This document shows, one piece after another, positions 20,218-31,925 of a stretch of 64,000 nucleotides of DNA. How positions within the stretch are numbered: the stretch's first letter is position 1; each line of letters begins with the position of its first letter. Under the pieces are notes generated by a model. It saw only the letters and a program-made list of their open reading frames with translations. It was not told where the DNA came from and made no database searches. Source of the stretch: Nemertoderma westbladi. Its lineage: Eukaryota > Xenacoelomorpha > Nemertodermatida > Nemertodermatidae. The stretch spans positions 1 through 64,000 of the forward strand of contig JAUCBJ010001095.1 of assembly GCA_032718475.1 (NCBI GenBank). The letters run 5' to 3'. Made by a program: the position numbers and the translations under genes.

Positions 20218-23200
20218 TATGTAGTTTAGTCCTGCGCCATACAACAAATCACGTACATTCGAGACCCAGTTAGTTGTCCCATGTTTTTCAGAGTCTTCCA
20301 ACAGTAAAAGGTAAGCCTGTTTCACTAAGCGGGAGTCTGGCAACCCTAGAATTTTCATCCAATATTTAATAATACGGGTACGCCTAGATATAAACAAGGG
20401 AAATACTCCTGATTCACCATACACTAAACAATCAGGAGTGCTCGATTTAATCCCTAACATATACTTCAAAAATTTAAGCTGTACACGTTCGCAGTGGTGC
20501 GCAGAGTTAAATCCCCATACCTCACTACCATTCTCGAGAACAGAGGCCTTACGAGTGTGTTGAATATATGCAGTTTAAGGTCGACCGAAATATTTGGGAA
20601 CTTGTGTAAGTACTTTAACGTTGCAAAGTATGCCTTCATACCCTTTTCCGCTAATAAAGACTGCGCATAATTAAAGCTACCCCCAGTGCTAAAAGCTATA
20701 CCTAAGTATGTATATGACCCAGAGACCTCCAACACATTCCCCTGGAACATCCACTCCTCATGCCCGGCTAGCACTCCACCTTTACGGAATACAATAATCT
20801 TGGATTTTTTTTATGTTAACATTTAAGCCCCAATACCTAGAGTAATCGCCAAGAACGTCAAGCGCCATCTGGAGGCCATTTACAGAATTGCTAATAAGTA
20901 CTACGTCGTCAGCGTACAATAAAAGGAAGAGTTTTAACACACCAACATCAATACCTTCAACTCCCCTGCCAGCTAACTCCGATTCAAGATCATTTATGAA
21001 CAGTGCGAACAGTAGAGGAGAGAGGCACTCACCTTGCCGCACTCCAACCAGACATTCAAACTCTGTATAAAATGCACCCAGTACTCTAACCCTAGATTTA
21101 GCCGCAGCATACATACTTTGGATAATTTTTAGTACTTTACCCGAAAATCCCAGCGCTATTAGCTTACACCATAGCGCAGACCTATTTTATTATAGAGTCG
21201 AACGCCTTTTGAAAATCAATAAACGCACAATATAGTTTTTTATGCGAGCCGTTGTTAAGTTTATGGTTAATTATTGCATTAAGAATAAATAATTGATCTA
21301 TTGTACTGTACCCGTGTCTAAACCCAGCCTGCGCCTCAATAATTACACCAAAACAGTCGGCCCACCACTGTAACCTATTATTAAGTATAGTTGTGAAAAT
21401 TTTGCCTAGGACATTTAGTAAAGAGATCCCCCTAAAGTTGTCGGGGTCATCGGTACCGCCCTTACCCTTATATAATGCTATAATGTTTGCCAGTCCCCAC
21501 TGTTCCGGATAATAACTAGACGATAACACTGCATTAAATATTGCAGTTAATACAGTTACGAGATGTTTAGAACCAACTATAAAAACTTCCGGACCACAGT
21601 TGTCAGGGCCCGGGGATTTGCCACGTTTAAGCTTGCCAATGACGTCAAGTACTTCGTTCTCGGTAATGGCGTCACCCAGCATATTATCAAAAATAACTTT
21701 ACTCTCAGAAAACTCTAATGTAGGTTTAGCCTGAGTGCCCGCATCTACAAAGACGAAGTCATTCCCAGCATTAAGCTTACGAAAGTGTTCAGACAGCACA
21801 TTCAAATTGCAGCCCTTATAGTCTGCAGAATTTCCCGAAGCCGCCTTCAGTAATTTCCAAAATTTCTTAGAGTCGGCCTCACGATATTCCGCTAACTTAT
21901 TGGATGCCTGTCGGTTGTAAATAAACTTAGCGCTCCTGAGGGATTTTGCATATGTACCTCTTGCTCGTGCAAGATGACCATACGTAACATCGCCAGGGTC
22001 AGTTTTAAAACGGTTTAGAGCCTGTCTGAAAATTATTTTTGATTGGCGGCATAACTCATTGAACCAGGGGTGATGAGATTGCGGTAAATTTGCATCAGTA
22101 CCGCCAGGGGGCGTCTTTACATCTGTGCTTTTACTACAAACGTCATTTACAATGTCCGTAAATTTATTTACTAAACTATTAACCTTTGATTGTGAGTATT
22201 TGCCGTCGATAGCAGCATCCAGAAGGGAGTCTAGTTCAGACACAACTTTGGGTGATTCCAAAACATGACAAAACTTACTTTCGGAACGAGTATTCCAAAC
22301 TTTCTTAAGTATTGTAGCTGTATTTGGATCATTACCATTGCCGTCATTAATAGGATTATCCATACCTAAGCCAGCAACCACATTTGGCGTTACAAGTAAA
22401 TTTCCTAAAGAACTGGTAGAGACGGTCTTGTTAGCAAAACCAATCGTTAAAATACTGTGTTTAGAATACTCGTTGGGGCAGTCAATGGAGAAAAAATTAA
22501 TATAACGCGCTAACCCAACTTTAGCCAGTAAGTAATCTATGGAAGAGTGCCCAGTCTGTCCGGAGTGCAGGTGAGTATGAAATGTAAATTCACCAATTCC
22601 CTCGTCATTCCCTAATCTGCCATTCATAATTCTAAGTCCACTACATTTACACAGTTGCAATAATCTACGCCCATACGCATTACATACTTTGTCCCTGTTA
22701 ACCCTGAAGCGAGGTAAATGTCCCCAATCTTCAGAGGAGTCATATACATAGTCTAGTGCGTAGTAAATTACTAATCGGGTCGAATTCAGAATCCTCGTCT
22801 ACATAGTCCAGTCTATTACCAGTTCTACTATTCAGGTCACCTAAAACAACAAAATCCATGTCATCATAGAAACTAATACTTGACTCCACTACATCGAACA
22901 TGGATATACTGTCACCCCCGTGAGAGGTGGAACCCAACGGTGGAATATAAATCGCACAAATTACAAGATCCCTGTCAAAACCGAAACGGTCCTTGTTTAA
23001 ACGGAGCCAAATCGTGTCTTCCTGTAAAAAATCATTACACTGTGTAATATTATTAGCATAAATTTCTTTATAATAGATTACAATACCACCGCTATACCGC
23101 TTTGCAGCGCGATGTTTAAACTTCCTAGAGTTAATTATCGTCTTATAACCAGTACATTCAATGTTTACCAAAGAATTAGGGCTTAACCATGTCTCCGAGC

Positions 23201-23740
23201 AAATAAATAAATCATACTTTGATACGGTAGAGAAGAAATCTGGATCGGATATTGAAGAAGTTAGACCTTCCACATTTAAGTAACCAACTAAAAAATTGTT
23301 TGGTAAGGTTACATTGTCAACCGGTAGCGTGGAAGCATCACCATGGTTTTTTGGTGTAATGAAATCTAATCGGGTGGGAATCCCACTGTTTTGGCAAAAC
23401 CCTGAGATGCTGGTACAATAATACTAGTGCTTGGCGGTTCTACACCGGCATCGCTACGCACCGGGGGACTAGCGGAGGGTTGATAAGCACAATTTCGCAA
23501 CTCGTATCTACTATTAGCACCAGCTGCAGTAACCACATTTTTGGAACGTGACTTACTGCTTTTTGATTTCCCCTTTAACTTTATTTTTAATCTAGCCCCA
23601 CCGGATAACGGTTCTAAATCAGCAGTATCAGAACTATTCTCGATCATACTGTTAAATAGCGCAAACCTATTCTGAGTAGAAACGTTTACCATCACATCAC
23701 TACTATAACATATACTTATTCAGTAGCCTTGACTCACCTC

Positions 23741-24294
23741 CCCTCCACCTCCCTAATTTTTCTTAAAAACAAGAGTGGAGCCTTCGGTGCTTCGTGTTTC
23801 ACGTTTACTTTAATTTTATGACATTGGGTATTGGGTAGAACAAGTTTCAGTTAAACAGTATTAACCCTCTACTGCCCCCCGTTCCACCAGTGTAACGTAC
23901 CAGACACAGTGGCTTCCTGCAACTCTAAAAGTCCTATTGCGCGGAATCTAATAGGTTAAAATCGTAGCATAGATGTTAGGCAATTCAAAAAACCATAGGT
24001 TTCCTTTTGGTGGAAAATTTAGAATTAGTTGACTTATGGTATGTTTTATAGCAAAAGTCCAGATTACTCCAATACAACTCGCAATACCGGTCTTTGACCC
24101 CAAAAAAATATTTTTGACTGTGAAAGTATACTGAGTATCCAAAATATCAAAAATGGATATTTTCATAATATTATTGAAAAACCGTATGCTGCACCAGTGC
24201 AACATTGGATTGGGCAGTTACAGTATAGTAATTACATACGTAATATTGTTATGAATCGGCATACATAGTTGCAATTGTAGGAATTGGGGCGTAA
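23741..24294. other. AT-rich spacer
   Basis: No supported gene. A short open frame at 23948-24205 on the minus strand has no recognisable feature. Confidence 0.5.
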
Positions 24295-24450
24295 TTATTA
24301 GAGCACCCGGTCTCTCATTTCAGTGTCCGGTTACAAATCGGAGCACCTGTTTACATATCAGAGCAGCACATGGTTACGAATTTCAGTGGCAAGTTACAAA
24401 TTTAAGTATCTGGTAACGATTTGTGGCGTGCCTGTTTATGAATCTCGTGT
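24295..24450. repeat. Degenerate 20-21 bp minisatellite, locus 1
   Basis: About seven imperfect units built on GAGCACCTGGTTACAAATCT, for example GAGCACCTGTTTACATATCA. The same unit type recurs at 37205-37350 inside array unit 1. Confidence 0.65.
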
Positions 24451-24668
24451 TGCGTGCAACGAACCCTTAAGATGTTACCAAAAAATTATTTTTGAACTTT
24501 TTAAAATTATGCTTATATAGGAGATAATTACAACTAAAAATGTTTTCTGAAAAGTAATAATTCGGTAAGTAAAGGGTGATGGTATTACATTACTTATCTA
24601 TTACCGCTACATACAGCTGTAAAATTCAATCTAGAGTTAAGAATCATATGTGTTATAACAACAGGCTG

Positions 24669-27600
24669 TCAATTAGTCTTATTACTTCTTTCTTCAATAA
24701 CATCTTTGATTGTTTTAAGCCGCTTCAAATGACCCACCCCCAAACGGTGGTCCTGCGCAAGTTTCAGCGAAGATAACGCCACATCACAAAAGCTGCAGTC
24801 GAACGAGAGTCCCTCCGTTGAACTGAATGCATCTGGGTTTAATACAGGATCCTTATCCAAATATTCCTGCACGTAGGCCAATAACTTCATCCGTTTAGCT
24901 CCTACGGGTTTGGACTCGTTAGCCGATGATACTGGGTTACCCGTTGCTGGGTCACCTCTTGCTGGTTTACCCGCTTTGGTCTGTGGATTCTCATCGGATT
25001 TCAACAACTCCGCCACATACTTCTTCTTTTTTAGGTGAGTCTTGCTTGATAGGTGTTGTTGTACCGCATCTGGGTATTTGCATACACTCGCGCAGAGCTC
25101 GCACACCCATATATAGGAGCCATCCACGGACCTCATACTCCGCAAACTGCTGGTCTCGCTAAGCGCACCGGCACACTTTGGTATGGATTCCGATTGGGGA
25201 ACAACCATTCGCCCAGTAATGGCCTTCGTAAGTTTTACGCGCTTCGCGTGTTTCATCCCGTTGAAATGGGTATCAGCCATTTCCTTAGAGTTGAATCCAA
25301 TGTTACAAACTGTACAATATTTGAAGTATTTCTTGGGGATATCGAGGAGCTCCGATTCATTCACTACGGATGACTTCTCATCACCTTTACCGATTATTTC
25401 AGTGACGTATTTCCCTTTCCTATTAGAAATACCAGATGTTGATGGCATTCCTGTGTCTCCTCCTTTAGGATTTGTCACAGGTACAACGTCAACATCCGTA
25501 TTCTTTGATGAAGCTTTACTTTTCACTCGGTTATTCGGATCTCGATAAAATGACTCTAACTGTTTAAATCGATCTTCCACTTCCAACGGTGGGCCATCAC
25601 TATAATCTGAGTCATCTCTATATATTCCGTGTGGGTCGGTTTCATTCATTCCTATTATTGCATCTTCACGCGAACTCAGACCAGATGATTTGGGTTTTAT
25701 AGACCTATCATATCGTTCTCTTTCCCTTGAGAAATCTCGTGTTTTCATAGATTGACCATATAGTTCTCTCTCTCTTGAGAAATCTCGTCTTATCTGAGAA
25801 TTCTCGTAACGTTCGTTATCTCTTGAGAAACCCCTGGTTCTCATATAGTTATCATGTGCAGGTGGTTCTTCGTCTCTTGAGAGATCTCGTTTTCTCATTG
25901 ATCTATCATATGTATCTATATCGCTTGAGAAATCTAGTGTTCTCTGAGATTTATCATATGGTACTACATCTCTTGAGAAATCTCGTTTTCTCATAGATCT
26001 ATCATATGGTTCTCCATCATTTGAGAAATCTCGTGATGTTCTCTGAGATGTATCATATGGTTCTCCATCATTTGAGAAATCTCGTGATGTTCTCTGAGAT
26101 GTATCATATGGTTCTACATCTCTTGAGAAATCTCGTTTTCTCATAGATCTATCATATGGTTCTCTATAACTCGAGAAATCTCGTGTTCTCTGAGATTTAT
26201 CATATTGTTCTACATCTCTTGAGAAATCTCGTTTTCTCATAAATCTATCATATGGTTCTCTATCACTTGAGAAATCTCGTGTTCTCTGAGAATTATCATA
26301 TGGTTCTCTATCTCTTGAGAAATCTCGTATTCTCATAGAGCTATCATATGGATCTCTATCACTTGAGAAATCTTGTTTTCTAACAGAGCTATTATAAGGT
26401 TCCCTTTCTCTTGAGAAATCTTCCGTTCTGCTATATTTATTATATGGTTCGATATCACTTGAGATATGTCTGGTTCTAATATATTTATCATATTGTTCTA
26501 CATCTCTTGACAATTTCCGAGAACTTTCTGGTCTATAAACTACAGGATCTATATTTACTGGTATTTCAGGATATCTCAATGATTCATCCGATTGCCTCCT
26601 GCACAGTGATGAGGCTCTCACTCCGACAGATCTGTCATTAAATTCTACATCTTTTATAAACTTTGGTGTTCTTATATTCCTATCTCTATCTCTAACCCTT
26701 AGCAAATCTTGATTAACGATACGTTTCTCCCAAGACTCGTTATATTCAGATATATCTCTGGTTCTTAAAAAACTATCACTAAGTTTCTCCGATTCCCCCC
26801 ATGAACTCCCTGACATTTGATACGACCCTTCACTTGTATTTGTACTAGGTGACCTCTCTCGAGTTCTTTTAGATCTATGGTGTGATACTGCAACGGAATC
26901 GTATGACGTATCTCTGGTTCTCTTTCGACAAAATCGTTCTATATCCATTGAGGTCTCAGTGGTTTCTTTTGGCAAATCATATTGTTCTCTACTTGTTAAC
27001 CTGCCTTTAGCTCGTTGTGATCGCGGAAACGGATCCCTATTAATCCCAGACGACTTTCTCTTTGATTTTAATTTAATCTGATGTTCTGATTGTCGATATC
27101 TTAACGTGTCATTGATTATTATTCTTGCATTCTTCCCTTCCATAGTAATCAGTTCATTCCTCTGACTAAGTCCATATTTCCGACTCGTTAATAAATGTGT
27201 ATCAATCGTTTTTGGTATTGCAGAGTCGCCTCTACCATCCACATAATACATGATATCATTGTCAATGTTAGATGCAGTACTGCTATTACCAGATCTGCTG
27301 ATTTCCTTTGAACTAACAGGTAAACCTAATAATTTATTCTTGTAAGCTGAGGTATAAAAATGTGTAGATTTGCTTTCATTTGGGTCAATAGGTTTACCAC
27401 CATGACTATCCTTACAGCTCTGACTGGTCTGTACTTCAACCCCCAAATTAACTTCGGGTACCGGTAAGCTATCACCTGGAATACACGGATTTGTATTTCC
27501 CGGAATGCACAGACCTTTATTTCCCAGAATACACGGATCTTTATTTTCCGGAATACACGGATATTTATTTCCCGGAATATACGGATCTTTATTTCCAGGA

Positions 27601-28424
27601 ATACACGGATCTTTATTTCCATCTTTATTTCCCTTGTAATAAATATTCGATGAATGAATCTCATCATCAAATACATGAAATGGAGTTAACGATATAATAT
27701 TTGAATTAGTGTTGGTTCTTCCACTGACATTTACTGATTCAATAATATTACTTCCAATTAAAGATACATTATTTACAGTTTCCATATGATGCTCAGAGTG
27801 AAGAGCACGATCTTGGTGATTAATCACCTTTTCTTTATAAGTTTCATTATCTTGTGCCGATTCGTTGAATCTCGGAACCAAAATCTGGTAATTTGCTACC
27901 CGTACATCACTGTCATGTCTCATATTATTTAGCGGCTCTGGACAATTATTTTTTTCTTCATCAATTAATAGACACCCCTCTTCCTCTTGCAGTTCATCAT
28001 ATTGTGATATAGATTTAAATTGCATAGCTCGCTGCAATAAATTATCTATAGATGAAGCGAGATTCTGTGCGCCGCCAGTTAATTCATCACCCTGTATGTT
28101 CTCACTAGGTAGATTATCAATATCGTATGTTATAGAACTGAAACCCCCAGGTTCTTCACATGCAGGACTTTTGCTGCCATTGATGTCACATTGCCCATAA
28201 TGAGAGCTAAAGTCCTGTACAGAAGATTTGGAAGGGTGTAATAAGCCAGTTGTAGCTGATGTAATCTTCTGGTGAACAACGGTACTCTTTGCGCTTTGTT
28301 CAGATTCTTCCAGTGTGTGATTTCCACTCGATCTTAGCCACTCGATTTGTTCCTGTATCAACTTATGTTTCTGTAATAAAGTAAGATACTGTTTTTTTTT
28401 CACCTCAGAATCCCCCCTATCCAT
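24669..28424 (-). CDS. Repeat-rich protein with three U1/JAZ-like zinc fingers
   Basis: The product is 1251 residues from ATG (28422-28424) to TGA (24669-24671), with no introns. Three fingers of the form C-x2-C-x12-H-x5-H lie at the C-terminus (about 1037-1059, 1108-1130, 1210-1232), each followed by a basic stretch. This is the U1-C/matrin/JAZ class, which mostly binds RNA, often double-stranded. There is no DZF domain, which argues against ZFR. Residues about 266-315 are seven copies of an 8-residue unit (consensus PCIPGNKD). Residues about 635-911 are some sixteen 16-residue units such as RDFSRDREPYDRSMRK, rich in Arg, Asp, Ser and Tyr and likely disordered, similar in flavour to RS or mixed-charge splicing-factor domains. 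The N-terminus (LLQKHKLIQEQIEWLR) can form a short coiled coil. Probably a nuclear RNA-binding or splicing-related protein; the exact orthologue is not recognised. Confidence 0.88.
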   Translation of the reverse strand: MDRGDSEVKKKQYLTLLQKHKLIQEQIEWLRSSGNHTLEESEQSAKSTVVHQKITSATTGLLHPSKSSVQDFSSHYGQCDINGSKSPACEEPGGFSSITYDIDNLPSENIQGDELTGGAQNLASSIDNLLQRAMQFKSISQYDELQEEEGCLLIDEEKNNCPEPLNNMRHDSDVRVANYQILVPRFNESAQDNETYKEKVINHQDRALHSEHHMETVNNVSLIGSNIIESVNVSGRTNTNSNIISLTPFHVFDDEIHSSNIYYKGNKDGNKDPCIPGNKDPYIPGNKYPCIPENKDPCILGNKGLCIPGNTNPCIPGDSLPVPEVNLGVEVQTSQSCKDSHGGKPIDPNESKSTHFYTSAYKNKLLGLPVSSKEISRSGNSSTASNIDNDIMYYVDGRGDSAIPKTIDTHLLTSRKYGLSQRNELITMEGKNARIIINDTLRYRQSEHQIKLKSKRKSSGINRDPFPRSQRAKGRLTSREQYDLPKETTETSMDIERFCRKRTRDTSYDSVAVSHHRSKRTRERSPSTNTSEGSYQMSGSSWGESEKLSDSFLRTRDISEYNESWEKRIVNQDLLRVRDRDRNIRTPKFIKDVEFNDRSVGVRASSLCRRQSDESLRYPEIPVNIDPVVYRPESSRKLSRDVEQYDKYIRTRHISSDIEPYNKYSRTEDFSREREPYNSSVRKQDFSSDRDPYDSSMRIRDFSRDREPYDNSQRTRDFSSDREPYDRFMRKRDFSRDVEQYDKSQRTRDFSSYREPYDRSMRKRDFSRDVEPYDTSQRTSRDFSNDGEPYDTSQRTSRDFSNDGEPYDRSMRKRDFSRDVVPYDKSQRTLDFSSDIDTYDRSMRKRDLSRDEEPPAHDNYMRTRGFSRDNERYENSQIRRDFSRERELYGQSMKTRDFSRERERYDRSIKPKSSGLSSREDAIIGMNETDPHGIYRDDSDYSDGPPLEVEDRFKQLESFYRDPNNRVKSKASSKNTDVDVVPVTNPKGGDTGMPSTSGISNRKGKYVTEIIGKGDEKSSVVNESELLDIPKKYFKYCTVCNIGFNSKEMADTHFNGMKHAKRVKLTKAITGRMVVPQSESIPKCAGALSETSSLRSMRSVDGSYIWVCELCASVCKYPDAVQQHLSSKTHLKKKKYVAELLKSDENPQTKAGKPARGDPATGNPVSSANESKPVGAKRMKLLAYVQEYLDKDPVLNPDAFSSTEGLSFDCSFCDVALSSLKLAQDHRLGVGHLKRLKTIKDVIEERSNKTN
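25690..26520 (-). repeat. 48-bp coding repeat array in the zinc-finger gene
   Basis: About sixteen tandem 48-bp units encode a 16-residue repeat (TCTCTTGAGAAATCTCGT is the recurring plus-strand core). Two unit types alternate (ending S-M-R-K or S-Q-R-T), giving a 96-bp higher-order period. A near-perfect duplicate of one 51-bp unit (T-S-R-D-F-S-N-D-G-E) is seen near 26010-26110. Confidence 0.9.
27478..27630 (-). repeat. 24-bp coding repeat array (PCIPGNKD units)
   Basis: Seven tandem 24-bp units, plus-strand core GGAATACACGGATCTTTATTT, keep the reading frame. They vary at Cys/Tyr, Gly/Glu and Asp/Tyr/Gly positions. Confidence 0.9.
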
Positions 28425-29665
28425 ATCCTCCTGTTACCATTCAAGTTGAACTTGAATATTTTATTACAAATCTGTTTAAGTTTATATATATAACAATAAT
28501 ATCTAAGAATGTATAAATATAATTTAACAGCGGAAACTATCTGATTAGGCTATATAAACGACTCTACGAATTAATTAATTTCTTAAGAGGCCTAGACCTA
28601 GAATACGGAATTAGTATGGTTATATGACAGCTGACCACCCCCCCCCCCCCCCCCCCCCCCCAGAACTACAGTGAAATAGAGTGAGTCAGTACAGGCAGAC
28701 AGGTAAGGTATAGTATCCTCAGTTAGTAAGTAGAAGTTAATGGCCTGACCTTTAAAATTAATAAAATAAATTAAGGTTACGGGCATTACAGCGGCGGATA
28801 TTTCTAATCAAAAGAATAAACGATAAGAATACAGGTTACAGTTTTATTGTTGCTCTGCTTGACTGCTTGAGGGACTTTCGTTTTTAGTTTTAGTTAGAAA
28901 AGCCAGCCCTGGGTAACAGACGTTTCGGTATAAGACTACTATTTAAGGCTACCTACGTCTAGGACGTTTGGGCCCAATGAGTGAATTATATAAGATTTGC
29001 TTGTGGGACGTAGCCAGAGATTCACTTACTACCTAGAACGCTAGAAGCTATATAGTATAGAAAAATAAGATTTGCAATAAACTAAATTATTGCGGGATAT
29101 TGTTCGTCTAACTGTTAATTTGCGCTATGCTCCCTTCGCGTTCAAGATGTTCGAATATCGAATATACGCGATAATAGGCCTATATGATACAAATAATATA
29201 TGTTCTTATTGTTTTTTTCTGTAATCTAACTCTAAATCATACCTTATACTTCTATGTTTTAAACAGTATTATCTTGTGGGGTTCTATCACATTTAGGCAC
29301 AGTGACAAACACCTTTCCCCAGTGGCCATTTTTGGACCGATTTCTCAAATTTCACACAGCAGTGCACTCCCTGACCTATGTGTAACTTGATAGAAAAAAA
29401 ACAGTCACGTCGCAGTTTTTGGCAAGTTGCTAGCAAGGGGAGAGAGGTTAGCAACAACAAGTTGCAGTTCGTTGCGTTCCTTGGTAACTGTGCCCAGAAG
29501 CACACAACCGTCAAACCAATCGTGGCATGGCTTCAAGTTGCCCGGAAATTCAAGCGGGATGACGCGAGCGAGAAAGTTGCAATTCTTCCAATAGGTTTAG
29601 TTGAAATTGTGGCCCATACAGCCATACTTGTTGCATGTAATTATAATTTTTAGTTAATTTCATAC
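28425..29665. other. Upstream region of the zinc-finger gene and spacer
   Basis: No further gene is supported. The zinc-finger gene promoter should lie at the left end. A partial inverted copy of dispersed repeat R2 (ACAGGTTACAGTTTTATT) lies near 28830. Open frames of 68-91 codons near 29184-29653 overlap on both strands and lack features. Confidence 0.45.
28638..28671. repeat. Poly(C) run of 34
   Basis: 34 consecutive C. Its exact length may be an assembly estimate. The G-rich strand could form a quadruplex. Confidence 0.9.
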
Positions 29666-29766
29666 TTTTAAATAATAAAACTTAAAATATAATTATGTTG
29701 TGAATTACTTTACAGTAATTTGTCTCGGCATTTTATACTAAGTACAGTATTATTCATGTAATCAAT
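29666..29766. repeat. Host tandem repeat copy 1, left part
   Basis: This matches 32455-32570 (shared TTATGTTGTGAATTACTTTA and ATTATTCATGTAATCAAT). The copy continues after the inserted element at 32044. Confidence 0.8.
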
Positions 29767-30574
29767 AGGGTTGACTATTCAAATTCCGGACAAAATTTCA
29801 TATTTTTTTTAATTTGGGACACTTTAAGTTGCTTTAATCCTTCATATTATGTTTGCATCTGTACAAGATGCTATTGTAGTTCACTATAAAACCAAATTGT
29901 TACCACTCAGTTCAACTGTTTAGTTGTAACTGGGTGGTTTTCATTTTATAAATTGACTGTCCGGATATTTGACTACCTGGTAAAATACCGGACATGTATA
30001 TAATTCCGGACAATGCCTTTTATTATTTGATGTGAGAGTTGATGTGAGGGTTGATATTAGGGCCTATTTTAATAATTAAATTAAACTTTATTTCCATTAG
30101 TTTAGGTATCTGGGTGTATTACATAGGGCCTACAGCCATATTTTACTCCATGTACTCAGTTCTGAAGTTATGCAATGCTTATGTTTTGCATACCAACCCC
30201 AGATAGGGGGCCCATGTAAAGAATACCAGACTTTCTGCCGTTATATTTCACTTTGCAGTAACCCCCATGTGAAGAATACCAGGTTTTCACCAAAAACACA
30301 GATTACAGGAGGGCTGAATCTAACCAAAACAATAAACGAATTAGTATATGTACAGGGTAGGCTATAAGACAGAAATAAGCGGTATAAAACACTTAATAAA
30401 GATATATTTAAAAAAAATAAAAAATCTTCATATATAAAATTCCAATAAAAAGTCGACCGAAAAGTTAAATCCTGGCGCCTGGTATTCTTCGCATGGGCGG
30501 GATAGGGGGTGGGGGGAATGAAATTGAATGAAATTGTCGAATGAAATTCGACAGAAATAACAGTTCGATTACTC

Positions 30575-30745
30575 CCATAAATAAAACTATAACCTGTTCT
30601 ATTGTGTTCCATTTATTGTTTTGGTTAGAAATACGTGTCACTATAATCTGCTCATTCGAGTCATTTGACATTGCCCTAAATTGAGAATTTAACATTGAAG
30701 CGAAATATTCATTCACCAAGATGGGATTTGCGAAAAGTTAGCAGT
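30575..30745. repeat. Dispersed repeat R2, copy 2
   Basis: Matches 6440-6600 in order: AACCTGTTCTATTGTGTT, TTTATTGTTTTGGTTA and CCTAAATTGAGAATTTAACA. A partial inverted copy lies near 30318-30345 (ACCAAAACAATAAACG). Confidence 0.65.
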
Positions 30746-31319
30746 TGCTGATAATTGAAACTATTATAAATTAAACAAAGTTGTTCTAGAGTTACTACAG
30801 TCTGACAGTGCTATGGTTGTTGGCAGACATTACATGGATTGGAAATATCACCAGACGCATTCCTTTATGACGTGGATTAGTTGGTCTCGGTTTAGTCAGT
30901 CAGTGGCCAACCACAATCACCAATATATATCAGAGTCACTCAGTCACTACATATTTCTCAATGTTTGGATCAATTATCGATGGGGCTCCTCTCCCAAATT
31001 GTCTATTTGACGATTTATAGAATTTAACCTGTATCTCGCGGTTATAACCCAGCGTCATCGTAATAGGTACCGCCTATAATATATATGATACACCTACTGG
31101 AATATATATAATATATATATTTCTGTAGTTATGCCTAAAGCATTCAAGGGTCTGCTGGCTAGCTGGCTTATAAAAAGTACTGTTTAGACATATCACAAAA
31201 GATAGATAAGTAGGTTTGGGGAGCCTTTATTGGTAATAATAATAAGCAAACAATTTATGCAATAGGCAATCAACAGCTAGCAACTTTTGAAAATTTGGTG
31301 ATGCTTGAATCTGTCTATG

Positions 31320-31925
31320 CAGTCCTGCAAAAGCGAAGGCGGCTCCGCCCTAGAGTCAAGCTAGGGGAGATTGATGGAACACCTCCAATTTTGTATAGAG
31401 TCTGATTAGAGATGTGTTCATTGTACTTGAAACAATGAACCCGGCGCAGCATTCTTGTGAAAGTACCATCCAGATATTTGGTATCCTCAGCAGTTAGAGC
31501 TCAGCATGGACTCCCATAAGAGTAATGGCACTATTGCTGCTCTAAACAATCGAACCTTAAGGTTATGTTTTATTCTATCAGTCTATGGGACTTCCAATTC
31601 ATGGACAGACTATTTAACGCTGCGCCCATGCCTTCCCCTTACGTATCCGAAGGTCTTCACCTGACTTTCTGATCCATGATCCCAAGTAACAGAAGTCATA
31701 CACGTGCTCAAGAAGGTTCCGTTGCGTTTGTCCGTAGAGCTTGTGCCCTTACGATCAGACATTTCTTGAGGGCTGTCTAGGTTGACTGTGATTATTTTGG
31801 TCTTCTTGGAATTTACAAAAAGACCAGACACTAGAAGCAACCTGCTCCAATTGGCAGAGAAGCCTTTGGGCTCCCTCTAGTGATTCTGACAGTACCTCTA
31901 AGTCATCAGTGATCAAAGTCTATAG
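31320..31925 (-). pseudogene. LINE reverse-transcriptase fragment, family LF copy 2
   Basis: Minus-strand reading gives ITDDLEVLSESLEGAQRLLC, a frameshift, GLFVNSKKTKIITVNLDSP, and farther on LKVRLFRAAIVPLLLW. These are the catalytic-box, thumb and connection regions of a non-LTR reverse transcriptase. Stops and frameshifts show it is dead. It lies inside transposon T1 and shares its 3' segment with 11165-11330 and 34330-34510. Confidence 0.8.

Larger units (their letters stand above)
19288..23695 (-). pseudogene. LINE ORF remnants: endonuclease and reverse transcriptase
   Basis: Pieces in order: 23366-23695, a basic, low-complexity N-terminal part; 22740-23273, an AP-type endonuclease (CSETWL, IYIPP, LGDLNSR); 21182-22660, the endonuclease end and reverse transcriptase start (FRGISLLNVLGKIF, AGFRHGYSTIDQLF, FIDFQKAFDS); 20782-21114, the core with GVRQGECLSPLLFALFIND and YADD; 20466-20774 and 20188-20469, thumb and connection; 19288-19830, the C-terminus with CQLCDLGEVEDEYHFVLKCP. 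Frame changes between pieces lie near 23375, 22750, 21185, 20810 (in an A-run) and 20510. The ORF is also split at 19803-20217. Clade is not assigned; the domain set fits the CR1/L2/Jockey-type LINEs. Confidence 0.88.
18984..23740 (-). mobile_element. Decayed near-full-length LINE (non-LTR retrotransposon)
   Basis: On the minus strand this holds an N-terminal ORF1-like segment, an endonuclease, a reverse transcriptase and a C-terminal zinc-knuckle-like region in order. It ends in an (AAT)n tail at about 18984-19010. The 5' boundary near 23740 is approximate. The copy is dead, with several frameshifts and one insertion. Confidence 0.85.

Noticed and set aside
25690-26520. Regular 48-bp repeats resembling a CRISPR array
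   Set aside because: They are in-frame coding repeats of a eukaryotic gene without unique spacers.
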